Shown in pieces: positions 1-7,441 of a stretch of 9,993 bases of DNA. Under the pieces are notes generated by a model, which was not told the DNA's origin, did not search any database, and worked only from the letters and a program-made list of their open reading frames with translations. Each line of letters opens with the position of its first letter. Position 1 is the first letter of the stretch. Source of the DNA: an uncultured Bacteroidales bacterium. GTDB taxonomy: Bacteria > Bacteroidota > Bacteroidia > Bacteroidales > P3. Location: positions 1-9,993 of the forward strand of contig CAMWIS010000051.1 of assembly GCA_947174375.1 (NCBI GenBank), in the 5' to 3' direction. A program made the position numbers and the translations under genes.

Positions 1-79
1 CTTCGACACCCCGACACGCCGCCCCGCCGCCCGAAACATGACAGTCTGACAGCAACAACCTCGCCGCCACCCCGCCGAA
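1..79. other. Upstream flank with no assignable gene
   Basis: No coding region can be assigned. The three forward frames close at stops ending at 41, 49 and 87. A reverse-strand ATG at 37-39 opens a frame that runs off the left edge with only 13 codons visible, so a divergent gene beginning here is possible but cannot be judged. The hexamer TGACAG occurs twice with an 8-base period (39-44 and 47-52). Confidence 0.4.
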
Positions 80-111
80 CTTGGTAAAGTTGACGGCTTG
101 TATTACCTTTG
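80..111 (+). promoter_or_regulatory. Bacteroidota-type promoter for the lipoprotein/beta-barrel pair
   Basis: A -7 element TACCTTTG at 104-111 matches the Bacteroidota housekeeping consensus TAnnTTTG exactly. CTTG at 80-83 matches three of four bases of the -33 consensus TTTG, with a 20-base spacer. Transcription would start near 117-119, which leaves a leader of only about 10 bases before the ATG at 128 and argues against the in-frame upstream ATG at 98, which lies inside the promoter. Confidence 0.7.
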
Positions 112-127
112 CAGAAAACGTCACGCC

Positions 128-280
128 ATGACCTCGACCCGCGCCCGAAAATCCAAACGCTTTTTAGGCGGCCTCCTTTTGCTGGCGGTCGGCCTCGGCC
201 TGTTCTGCGCCTGCCAGTCCAGCCGGCAGCTCTGCCCGGCCTACGACCAGCACTACCGCCGGGAAACCCTACCTTATTAG
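128..280 (+). CDS. Small lipoprotein with a CPAY motif
   Basis: This 50-residue protein has a basic N-terminus (residues 2-11 include four Arg/Lys), a hydrophobic stretch at about 14-26, and a lipobox-like CAC ending in Cys29. It is therefore probably lipidated and held in the envelope by signal peptidase II processing. The mature part is only about 22 residues and contains Cys-Pro-Ala-Tyr. Short lipoproteins with CPAY close to the lipidated cysteine recur in Bacteroidota as far as I recall, but no function is known to me. An in-frame ATG at 98 would give 60 residues, but it precedes the -7 element and would spoil the signal peptide layout, so 128 is preferred. The next gene starts 13 bases downstream, which suggests one transcript. 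Its small size is the main reason for doubt. Confidence 0.65.
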   Translation: MTSTRARKSKRFLGGLLLLAVGLGLFCACQSSRQLCPAYDQHYRRETLPY

Positions 281-293
281 TATCCGCGCCGCC

Positions 294-1103
294 ATGCTAC
301 CCGCCCGCTCCGTTCGGCCGCGCCGCCGCGCCCTCCTGTTTTTCACGCTGATGCTGCTGTCGGCGGGGGCTTCCGCGCCGCGTCTCAACGCCCAGGTGAT
401 TGTGTATGAAGACTATGTGCCGCCGCGCCAAAACCTCTATACGCGCGAACGCTTCCTGTCGTTCTACCTGCATTCGGCCGGCTTCGCGCTCGGCTACGAA
501 CAGGGGCGGCTAAACCGCAAGTTCCGCTACGAGGGTTGGTCGGTGGAGTTTTCCACCCAACTGAATCCCAAGGCCATACGGGTTAGCTGGACGGGCGCCG
601 GCCGACGCTACGTCTATGGGCAGATGAACAGCTTCTGTATGCTGCGCGGCGGCTACGGCGGCCGTTACACGTTCAACGAGAAGCCCCACTGGGGCGGCGT
701 GGCGCTGTCGCTCATCTACAACGGCGGCCTCTCGCTCGGCCTCGCGTTCCCGCAATACCTTTATATCGTCTATGGCTCCGAACTCAACGGCGAGCCCTAC
801 GAAACCCGCCTGGAGAAATTCGACCCCGCCAATCCCTACCACCTGCAGGTGGACCGCATCATAGGCCGCGGCCCGGTGTTCCACAGCGTGCCGCACCTGC
901 GCCCCTACCCGGGCCTCTACGCCAAATTAGGCCTCAACGCCGAATTCGGCAAAAAGGAAAAGACCATGCACGCGCTGGAAGCCGGCATCACCTACGACTG
1001 CTACTTCACGCATATCCCGCTTATGGCCGAAAACAAACAGCCGTTCGGCTTCTTCAATTTCTACGTGGCCTACCGTTTCGGGATGCGGTATCAGAAGAAA
1101 TAA
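294..1103 (+). CDS. Conserved Bacteroidota outer-membrane protein, probable beta-barrel
   Basis: This is a 269-residue secreted protein. Residues 1-34 form a signal peptide: a stretch of arginines (RPRRR), a hydrophobic core (LLFFTLMLLSAGASA) and likely signal peptidase I cleavage near Leu-Asn-Ala-Gln. The mature chain alternates aromatic and polar residues in short strands, is rich in Gly and Tyr, and ends in a strand-like segment with aromatic residues (YVAYRFGMRYQKK), which fits an outer-membrane beta-barrel. Segments such as YVYGQMNSF, a YLYIVYG strand, a GRGPVF turn and YPGLYAKLGLNAEFG resemble an uncharacterised protein family I remember from Bacteroides and relatives. That match is from memory, not a search. 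No enzyme motif is visible. It follows the small lipoprotein by 13 bases, so the two may work together in the outer membrane. A later in-frame ATG at 351 would cut into the signal peptide. Confidence 0.75.
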   Translation: MLPARSVRPRRRALLFFTLMLLSAGASAPRLNAQVIVYEDYVPPRQNLYTRERFLSFYLHSAGFALGYEQGRLNRKFRYEGWSVEFSTQLNPKAIRVSWTGAGRRYVYGQMNSFCMLRGGYGGRYTFNEKPHWGGVALSLIYNGGLSLGLAFPQYLYIVYGSELNGEPYETRLEKFDPANPYHLQVDRIIGRGPVFHSVPHLRPYPGLYAKLGLNAEFGKKEKTMHALEAGITYDCYFTHIPLMAENKQPFGFFNFYVAYRFGMRYQKK

Positions 1104-1120
1104 TCTTTCAAAATCCCCGC

Positions 1121-1151
1121 CAGAAAACTTGCAAAACGCCAAAAGTTTTCT
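1121..1151. promoter_or_regulatory. Operator site 1 (palindrome between -33 and -7)
   Basis: AGAAAACTT (1122-1130) and AAGTTTTCT (1143-1151) form a perfect 9-bp inverted repeat around a 12-base centre. The site fills the space between the -33 element (1128-1131) and the -7 element (1151-1158) of the tetR promoter and overlaps both edges. A bound dimer would block RNA polymerase. A second copy lies exactly 43 bp downstream. Inferred to be the binding site of the TetR-family protein encoded next. Confidence 0.7.
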
Positions 1152-1158
1152 AATTTTG
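1128..1158 (+). promoter_or_regulatory. Promoter of the tetR-efflux operon
   Basis: A -7 element TAATTTTG at 1151-1158 matches TAnnTTTG exactly. CTTG at 1128-1131 is a three-of-four match to the -33 element TTTG, with a 19-base spacer. Start of transcription is expected near 1164-1166, giving a leader of about 30 bases. No comparable promoter is seen in the short gaps further down the operon, so this one probably drives all five genes. Confidence 0.75.
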
Positions 1159-1163
1159 CACGA

Positions 1164-1194
1164 CAGAAAACTTTCAAAACGCGTAAAGTTTCTT
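1164..1194. promoter_or_regulatory. Operator site 2 (palindrome over the transcription start and leader)
   Basis: Aligned without gaps to site 1 (1121-1151), 26 of 31 bases are identical, including the blocks CAGAAAACTT, CAAAACGC and AAAGTTT. Its own inverted repeat is AAACTTT (1168-1174) and AAAGTTT (1185-1191) with a 10-base centre. It covers the expected transcription start and stops just before the ATG at 1197. The 43-bp offset is about four helical turns, so both sites face roughly the same side of the DNA, which permits cooperative binding. In the transcript the arms could also pair as a weak leader hairpin. Confidence 0.65.
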
Positions 1195-1196
1195 CT

Positions 1197-1850
1197 ATGG
1201 ACTTGAAAGAAAACATATTGGATATAGCCCAACGCAATTTCTTCCAGAAAGGCCTGCGGCAGGTTTCGATGGACGACATTGCGGAAGAGGCCGGCATTTC
1301 CAAGCGGACGCTCTACGAACTCTACAAGAGCAAGGAGCAGCTGATTGCCGATACCACCTACCGCTCGCTGGACGCGCTCGTGACCTCCATGTGGGCGCAG
1401 GCCGACGCATTGCGGCAGCAAGGCTGCAATACGGTGGAGGTGCTTTTACGTATATATATCTTCAGCCGTCGGAACCACGAGCAAATCAACAAAGTGGTGT
1501 TCGACGAGTTGCGCAAATATTACCCGACGCTCAACAACACGCAGATTCAGACGTTGATGGCCCGGCACAACCAACTGCTCAGCGAACTGGCCGACGACTG
1601 CAAGAAGGAGGGCTTTATCCGTCAGGATGTCAACACCGATTTGATTTTCAAATTATTCAGAGACCTGCACAACGACAAGCTGAATTATGTATCGTCCGGT
1701 CTCTATACGCCGAGCGATATCGTGGCCTATCTGGTGATGCCGCTCATCCGCAGCATAGGTACCTACAAGGGCCACCGCGCGTTTTTCCGCGCCCTGCAAT
1801 CGCTCGACGACCCCTATTCCAAACAACTGCTAAACTTATTGTCCTTATGA
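1197..1850 (+). CDS. TetR/AcrR-family transcriptional regulator of the efflux operon
   Basis: At 217 residues it has the usual TetR-family size. Residues 5-50 form the DNA-binding domain: helix 1 (ILDIAQRNFFQKGL), then the helix-turn-helix at about 24-44 with the typical MDDIAEEAGISKRTLYELYKSKEQL pattern (split at residues 25-44 and 45-49). The rest is helical and divergent, as expected of a ligand-binding and dimerisation domain. The family acts as dimeric repressors released by a small ligand, often the substrate of the pump they control. Here the gene is first in the operon and sits directly behind two palindromes that bracket its promoter, so autorepression and repression of the pump are likely. 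Its stop overlaps the next start by four bases (ATGA), which couples translation of repressor and outer-membrane factor. The ligand cannot be deduced. Confidence 0.93.
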   Translation: MDLKENILDIAQRNFFQKGLRQVSMDDIAEEAGISKRTLYELYKSKEQLIADTTYRSLDALVTSMWAQADALRQQGCNTVEVLLRIYIFSRRNHEQINKVVFDELRKYYPTLNNTQIQTLMARHNQLLSELADDCKKEGFIRQDVNTDLIFKLFRDLHNDKLNYVSSGLYTPSDIVAYLVMPLIRSIGTYKGHRAFFRALQSLDDPYSKQLLNLLSL

Positions 1851-3226
1851 AATATAGAATGATTGCCCGCCTGTTTTGGCTCGCCCTCGGCTTAGGCCTC
1901 TGCGCGAGCGCCTGCGGACAGACGGCCGACGCCCACCGGCACTACGCGCCCAAATACGCCTACCGCGTGGAGACGCAGACGCACGACAGCGCCAACAGCG
2001 GCGCGCTGCAACTGAGCCTGGACGAAGCCGTGGACTATGCGCTGACGCACAACAAAAACCTGTTGCAAACGAAGAACGACGTGCTGAAAGCCGTCTATAG
2101 CAAACGGGAGGCCATCGCCAACTACATCCCGCAGGCCTCGGCTTCCGTGGATTTCAACACCTACTTTAATAAGAAGATGGACATGGGCGGGGCTTTCGGC
2201 CGCCCCATGGAAATCGCGATGCCGAACACGAGTTCGCTCAACGCCACGGCCTCGCAGGTGGTGTTCAACGGCAACGCGATGGTGGGCATCATGCTCGGCA
2301 AAATCGGGCAGGCCATGGCCGAAATCAACGAGGAGAACGCGGAACTGACGCTTATCAACACCGTGAGCACGAACTACCACCTCGTGCTGCTGACCAAGGC
2401 CAACTACGACATCCTGACGCGCAACGTCAACGACCTCAAAGACTTGGTTAAGAAAACGCAGGCTATGGTGCAGGCCGGCGCCATGGAACAGACCGACGCC
2501 GACCAACTGCAGGTGCAGGTCAACCTGCTGGAGAATATGCTCAAGAACACGGAGCGCAGCATCGAACTGGTCACCAACACGCTTAAAATCGAATTGGGCA
2601 TGAACGTGGCCGACGAACTCGTGCTGACCCAATCGTTGGACGACCTCATCGCCGCCCAAAACGACCTGCTGTTGCTCTCCCTGCCCTACGACATGGAAGC
2701 CGACCCCACCTACCGCTTAGTGGAAAAGAGCGAGGAGATGGCCGAGAAACAGAAACTGATGGCCGTCATGAACTTCGTGCCCACGATTGCCGGCTTCTAC
2801 CAATACACCTATCAGATTTTAAAGCCGGAATTCAATATGCAGCCGAACCACGTGGCGGGCGTTTCGGCCACGGTGCCCCTTTTCTCCGGCCTGGCCAACA
2901 CGAACAAACACCGCCAGGCGCGTATCGACCTCTATAACGCCCAGTTGCAGAAAGACTTGGTCAAAGACCAGCTGCGCACGCAGGAAAAGCAGATGCGCTT
3001 CAACCTCTCAACGGCCTTGGAGCAGTACAACACCCAGAAACTGAACATCGAAGTGGCCGACCGCGTGTTCAAGAGCATCCAGCTCAAATACGAACAGGGC
3101 GTCAAGTCCAGCATGGATCTGACGAACGCCAACTCCGACTATTTACAAGCCTATTCCGACTATCTGAGCGCGATTTCGCAACTGTTGGAAGCCCGCTTCA
3201 ACCTCAAACGCATTTTATACTTTTAA
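1847..3226 (+). CDS. TolC-like outer-membrane factor of an RND efflux pump
   Basis: This 459-residue protein is the exit duct of the tripartite pump and forms a trimeric barrel plus periplasmic helical tunnel. It has an N-terminal signal sequence (hydrophobic residues 9-22). An ASAC ending in Cys23 may be a lipobox; otherwise cleavage after ADA is possible. The mature part has the two-repeat OEP layout: an opening LSLDEAVDYALTHNKNL at about 52-68, and long heptad-rich helices (e.g. LVKKTQAMVQAGAMEQTDAD and, in the second half, FKSIQLKYEQGVKSSMDLTN). The Gly-Ala or Gly-Val followed by a polar residue and Asp/Ser-Leu is a hallmark of this family's helix turns. The frame is open upstream to 1391, but that part is a shadow of tetR. 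The ATG at 1847 overlaps the tetR stop and gives a proper signal peptide. The adaptor gene begins 3 bases after the stop. Confidence 0.92.
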   Translation: MKYRMIARLFWLALGLGLCASACGQTADAHRHYAPKYAYRVETQTHDSANSGALQLSLDEAVDYALTHNKNLLQTKNDVLKAVYSKREAIANYIPQASASVDFNTYFNKKMDMGGAFGRPMEIAMPNTSSLNATASQVVFNGNAMVGIMLGKIGQAMAEINEENAELTLINTVSTNYHLVLLTKANYDILTRNVNDLKDLVKKTQAMVQAGAMEQTDADQLQVQVNLLENMLKNTERSIELVTNTLKIELGMNVADELVLTQSLDDLIAAQNDLLLLSLPYDMEADPTYRLVEKSEEMAEKQKLMAVMNFVPTIAGFYQYTYQILKPEFNMQPNHVAGVSATVPLFSGLANTNKHRQARIDLYNAQLQKDLVKDQLRTQEKQMRFNLSTALEQYNTQKLNIEVADRVFKSIQLKYEQGVKSSMDLTNANSDYLQAYSDYLSAISQLLEARFNLKRILYF

Positions 3227-3229
3227 CCT

Positions 3230-4276
3230 ATGAAAAGAATACTGTTTTGTGCCTGCGGCTGCATCGCCGCCCTGCTGGCCACGGCTTGCCAAGGCCCTGC
3301 CAAACAGCAGGACAACGCCATGGAAGCCGTCAAACTGGAACAAGTCCGCAGCCTGAAGATGGAAGCGGTGGAAATAGACCGGAAAGTGGAACTGCCGGCC
3401 ACGCTCAACGCCTGGGAGGAAGTGCACCTGGCGCCGGCCAGCCCCGGCCGCATCGAAGCCTTTAAGGTGGATGTGAGCGACGTGGTCAAGAAAGGCGACA
3501 TCCTCGTGCAGATGGACCGCACGCAGCTGTTGCAGACCGAACTGCAACTGAAGAACTACGAAACCGAATACAACCGCGCCAAAATCCTGTACGAAGCCGG
3601 CAGCTATTCCAAGCAGAACTACGACCAAATCAAGACCCAATACGAAGTGGCCAAGACCAACGTCGATTATCTGCGCACGAACACGATTCTGCGCGCGCCC
3701 TTCTCCGGCATCGTCTCCGGCAAATATTTCGAGAACGGCGAGATGTATTCCGGCAGCCCGATCGCCACTATCGGCAAAGCGGCCGTGCTCTCGCTCGTGG
3801 AAATCGACAAGCTCAAGACCACCATCGCCATTCCCGAATCCTACTACCCGCTCGTCAAGAAAGGCATGACGGCCGACATCACGAGCGACGTCTATCCCGG
3901 CCAGAAATTCAAAGGCACGGTGCACATCGTCTATCCGATTGTCAACCCCACCTCGCGCACGTTCGACGTGGAGCTTGAAATCGACAACCGCGAGCAGATC
4001 CTGCGGCCCGGGATGTTCGCGCGCGTAGCGCTGGCCGTGGGCAAGGCCGAGACGGTCATCGTGCCCGACTACGCCGTGCTCAAGATGCAGGGCTCTAACG
4101 AGCGCTATATCTTCGTGGTGGAAAACGGCACGGCGCGCCGCATCGTCGTCAAAATCGGCGACCGCTTCAACGACCGGGTGGAAATCGTGTCCGAACGGTT
4201 GGAACCCGGCATGGAACTGATTACGGAAGGCCAAGGCCGCCTCAACGACGGCGTGCCCGTCCAGGTGGTTGAATAA
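3230..4276 (+). CDS. RND efflux periplasmic adaptor (membrane fusion protein)
   Basis: At 348 residues it has the usual length of a HlyD/AcrA-type adaptor linking permease to outer-membrane duct. An N-terminal signal ends in LLATAC, so Cys20 is probably lipidated and anchors the protein in the inner membrane. A lipoyl-like half motif (VHLAPASPGRIEAFKV, about 65-80, then GDILVQMD) leads into a short alpha-hairpin (about 98-148, heptad-rich, containing LYEAGSYSKQNYDQ). The second lipoyl half follows (ILRAPFSGIVSGKY, about 153-166). A beta-barrel domain (about 185-265, with VYPIVNPTSRTFDVELEIDN) and a membrane-proximal domain (RPGMFARVALAVGKAE to the end) complete the standard order. The hairpin is short, as in many Bacteroidota adaptors. 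It lies between the TolC-like and permease genes, 15 bases before the latter, so the three almost certainly form one complex. Confidence 0.94.
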   Translation: MKRILFCACGCIAALLATACQGPAKQQDNAMEAVKLEQVRSLKMEAVEIDRKVELPATLNAWEEVHLAPASPGRIEAFKVDVSDVVKKGDILVQMDRTQLLQTELQLKNYETEYNRAKILYEAGSYSKQNYDQIKTQYEVAKTNVDYLRTNTILRAPFSGIVSGKYFENGEMYSGSPIATIGKAAVLSLVEIDKLKTTIAIPESYYPLVKKGMTADITSDVYPGQKFKGTVHIVYPIVNPTSRTFDVELEIDNREQILRPGMFARVALAVGKAETVIVPDYAVLKMQGSNERYIFVVENGTARRIVVKIGDRFNDRVEIVSERLEPGMELITEGQGRLNDGVPVQVVE

Positions 4277-4291
4277 TAAAATCGACAAGAC

Positions 4292-7200
4292 ATGAGCATT
4301 TATAAATCCGCCGTCAACAAACCGGTCACCACGATGATGGTTTTTACCGCCATCATCCTGTTCGGCCTGTATTCGATGACGAAAATCCCGATTGACCTTT
4401 ACCCCGACATGGAAATGCCGGCGATATCGGTCATGACCGTCTATGCCGGCGCCAACGCGGCCGATATAGAGGAAAACATCACCAAGCCGATTGAAAACAG
4501 CCTGACGACGGTCGATAAGCTGAAGGAAATCTCGTCCACGTCCAAAGACAACCTCTCGATCGTTTCGCTGGAATTTGAATGGGGCTCGGACTTGGACGTG
4601 GCCACGAACGACATACGCGACGCCTTGGAAATGGTGCTGAGCGATTTGCCGGACGACTGCGAGCGGCCGACGATTTACAAGTTCAGCACGAGCATGATGC
4701 CGATTATCTTTTATACGATTACGGCCGACGAATCGTATAACGGCTTGGAGAAATTGATTGACGACAAGGTGGTCAACTCGCTCAACCGCGTGGACGGCAT
4801 CGCGTCGGTCTTCCTGAGCGGGGCGCCCGAACGCGTCGTTTACGTGGATGTGGACGCCAAGAAGATGGACGCCTACCACCTGACGATCGAAGGCATCGGC
4901 AACGTCATCGCGGCGGCCAACGTGGATATGCCGGCCGGCAGCGTCCGCATGGGGCGCACCGACTACCAGCTGCGCGTGGAGGGCGAATTTGACGAGAGCG
5001 ACGAAATCCGCAACCTCGTCGTGGGCAGCCAGGGCGGCCGCAACATCTACGTCAAGGATGTGGCGACGGTCAACGACACGCTCAAGGACGTGACCGTGGC
5101 CGAACGCTCGAACGGCAAACCCGGCTTGCGTATGATGGTCATGAAGCAGTCGGGCGCCAACACCGTGGCCGTGGCCAAGGGCGTCAAGGCGCGTTTGGCC
5201 GAATTGCAGCCGACGCTGCCGCCCGACATCAAAATCCAGGAAGTCTATGACTCGTCCACGTTCATCAAGCAGTCTATCGGCAACCTGTCTTCGACCCTGT
5301 TGTTCGCGCTCTTGTTCGTCACGCTCGTCGTGCTGTTCTTCCTCGGCCGCTGGCGCGCCACGTTCATCATCGTGCTGACAATCCCCATCTCGTTGATTGT
5401 ATCACTCATCTACCTGGCCTTGACGGGCAGCTCCATCAACATCATCTCGCTCTCCTCGCTCTCCATCGCCATCGGTATGGTGGTGGACGACGCCATCGTG
5501 GTATTGGAGAACATCACGAAACACATCGAACGGGGCGCGCGTCCGCGGGAAGCGGCCATCTACGCCACGAACGAAGTGTGGGTGTCGGTTATCGTGACGA
5601 CCCTGGTCGTGGTGGCGGTGTTCCTGCCGCTGACGACGCTGAGCGGCATGGCCGGCATCATGTTCAAGGAGTTGGGCTGGATTGTGACGATTACGGTCTG
5701 CACGTCCACGGCGGCGGCCATCTCGCTTACGCCCATGCTCTCCTCCAAACTGCTGCGCCTGCGCGACAAGGACGCCAAGCTGCGCGGCTATAGCGCCCTG
5801 CACGCCCGCTTCATCGAACCCGCGCTGAACCGCCTGGATGTCTTTTACGAACGGCTGTTGCGCAAGGCGTTGAACAACAAGAAGAAAATCGTCGTCATCT
5901 CGGTGGTCTGCGTCCTCGCCTCCTTCTATCTGTTCAAGTTCGTGGGTATGGACTTCATGCCGCAGTCGGACGAAAGCCGCTTTACGGCCACAATTGAGCT
6001 GGGTACCGGCTTGCGCGTGGAAGAGACGCTGGTGACGACCGAGAAATTGGAAAGACTGCTTGCAGAACGCTATCCCGAAGTGACGGTCATCTCCTCCTCC
6101 ACGGGGGCCGACGACGAAGGCGGCTTCTCGGCCCTGTTCGGCAACAACGGCACGAACACGATTTCGCTGACCGTGCGTCTGAAAGACCTCAAAGACCGCG
6201 ACCGCAGCGTGTTTGAAATCGCCGAGGACTTCCGCGGCCAGCTGGCGGCCTTCCCCGAAATCATCGACTATACGGTGAGCACGCAGGGCACGGGCGGCGG
6301 CGGTCAGAAAAACAACGTGAGCATCGAAATCTACGGCTACGACCTGAACACGACCAACCGCGTGGCCGAAGACATCAAGCGCGTGGCCGCCGGCGTCAAG
6401 GGCGCGCGCGACATCGAGATAAGCCGTAAGAAAGACAAGCCCGAACTGCAAATCAACCTGGACAAGGAGAAGTTGGCGCAGCACAACCTGACGACGGCCA
6501 CCGTGGCCGCCGCCCTGCGTAACCGCGTGGCCGGCTTTACGTGCAGCAAGTTCCGCGAGTTGGGCGACGAATACGACATTATCGTGCGCTTGGAAGAGGA
6601 CTACCGCAACAAAATCGAGAGCCTCGAGGACATCAGCCTCCAGGCGCCGGACGGGGCCATCATCAAGCTCGACGAAATCGGCGACGTGCGGGAATATTGG
6701 GGGCCGCCCAATATCGAACGCAAGCGCCGCGAACGGGTCGTTAAAGTGGACGTGACGCCCGTGGGCGTTTCGCTGGGTCAACTGGCGGCCGGCCTTAAAA
6801 GCGCCATCGACGCCGAGGTGGACGTGCCGGGCGACATCATGATCGTGTATGCCGGCGCGTTCGAAGACCAGCAGGAGACGTTCGGCAACATGGTGGTGCT
6901 GTTGTTGCTGATTGTCATGCTCGTGTTCGTCGTCATGGCCTCGCAGTTCGAATCGTTCAGCAAGCCGTTCATCATCATGATGGCCATCCCGTTCTCGTTT
7001 ACGGGCGTGGTGCTGGCCCTGCTCATGACCGGCACGACGCTGAACATGATTGCGGCCTTGGGCGCCATCCTGCTCGTGGGCATCGTGGTCAAGAACGGTA
7101 TCGTGCTCGTGGACTACATCAACCTTATGCGCGACCGCGGCCTGGAACTCAACGAAGCCATCGCGCTGTCGGGCCGTTCGCGTCTGCGCCCCGTCTTGAT

Positions 7201-7429
7201 GACCACCGCGACGACGATTTTGGGTATGTTGCCGATGGCCCTGAGCGTGGGCGAAGGCTCGGAGATGTGGACGCCGATGGGCATCACCGTTATCGGCGGC
7301 CTTACGGTCTCGACCGTCATCACGCTCATCATCGTGCCCGTGCTCTATGCCATGATGGCCCGCCACGGCGAACGCGACAAGCAGAACAAGTTGCGGCAGG
7401 CCTATACGTTTATGGAAGACAACCGATAA
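4292..7429 (+). CDS. RND efflux permease, HAE1 (hydrophobe/amphiphile) class
   Basis: A full-length 1045-residue AcrB-like proton antiporter of the inner membrane. It has the expected duplicated plan: TM1 (about 12-30), a large periplasmic region, TM2-6 (about 335-490), TM7 (about 530-550), a second periplasmic region and TM8-12 (about 865-1030). The proton-relay residues are present: Asp399 and Asp400 in GMVVDDAIVVLEN (TM4) and Lys934 in VVKNGIVLVDY (TM10). The Asp-Asp-Ala form in TM4 is typical of drug/amphiphile pumps, whereas heavy-metal pumps usually carry Asp-Gly-Ala, so the substrate is more likely a drug, bile salt, detergent or lipid-like compound. Which one cannot be told. It works with the adaptor and outer-membrane factor upstream. 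A PII-like gene follows after 12 bases. Confidence 0.95.
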   Translation: MSIYKSAVNKPVTTMMVFTAIILFGLYSMTKIPIDLYPDMEMPAISVMTVYAGANAADIEENITKPIENSLTTVDKLKEISSTSKDNLSIVSLEFEWGSDLDVATNDIRDALEMVLSDLPDDCERPTIYKFSTSMMPIIFYTITADESYNGLEKLIDDKVVNSLNRVDGIASVFLSGAPERVVYVDVDAKKMDAYHLTIEGIGNVIAAANVDMPAGSVRMGRTDYQLRVEGEFDESDEIRNLVVGSQGGRNIYVKDVATVNDTLKDVTVAERSNGKPGLRMMVMKQSGANTVAVAKGVKARLAELQPTLPPDIKIQEVYDSSTFIKQSIGNLSSTLLFALLFVTLVVLFFLGRWRATFIIVLTIPISLIVSLIYLALTGSSINIISLSSLSIAIGMVVDDAIVVLENITKHIERGARPREAAIYATNEVWVSVIVTTLVVVAVFLPLTTLSGMAGIMFKELGWIVTITVCTSTAAAISLTPMLSSKLLRLRDKDAKLRGYSALHARFIEPALNRLDVFYERLLRKALNNKKKIVVISVVCVLASFYLFKFVGMDFMPQSDESRFTATIELGTGLRVEETLVTTEKLERLLAERYPEVTVISSSTGADDEGGFSALFGNNGTNTISLTVRLKDLKDRDRSVFEIAEDFRGQLAAFPEIIDYTVSTQGTGGGGQKNNVSIEIYGYDLNTTNRVAEDIKRVAAGVKGARDIEISRKKDKPELQINLDKEKLAQHNLTTATVAAALRNRVAGFTCSKFRELGDEYDIIVRLEEDYRNKIESLEDISLQAPDGAIIKLDEIGDVREYWGPPNIERKRRERVVKVDVTPVGVSLGQLAAGLKSAIDAEVDVPGDIMIVYAGAFEDQQETFGNMVVLLLLIVMLVFVVMASQFESFSKPFIIMMAIPFSFTGVVLALLMTGTTLNMIAALGAILLVGIVVKNGIVLVDYINLMRDRGLELNEAIALSGRSRLRPVLMTTATTILGMLPMALSVGEGSEMWTPMGITVIGGLTVSTVITLIIVPVLYAMMARHGERDKQNKLRQAYTFMEDNR

Positions 7430-7441
7430 AGCAAGACCGTT

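Noticed and set aside
510..896. Reverse-strand frame within the beta-barrel gene
   Set aside because: Antisense shadow; the forward frame has a signal peptide and recognisable family segments.
1105..1113. Third operator copy (CTTTCAAAA, as at 1171-1179)
   Set aside because: Only nine bases match, no palindrome partner is present, and it starts two bases after the preceding stop codon; likely chance in an A/T-rich spacer.
1391..1846. Upstream extension of the TolC-like frame to 1391
   Set aside because: It overlaps most of tetR in another frame, is Arg/Gln/Ala-rich without homology, and would bury the signal sequence; the ATG at 1847 is the sensible start.
3215..4879. 554-codon reverse-strand open frame
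   Set aside because: It lies antisense to the adaptor and the permease start, crosses their boundary, and has a low-complexity His/Arg/Asp/Val/Gly-rich composition typical of antisense frames in GC-rich coding DNA.
4292..7429. Heavy-metal (CzcA/CusA-type) RND permease
   Set aside because: The PII-like neighbour hinted at this, but TM4 has Asp-Asp-Ala rather than the Asp-Gly-Ala typical of metal pumps, and the adaptor shows no His/Met-rich metal-binding region.
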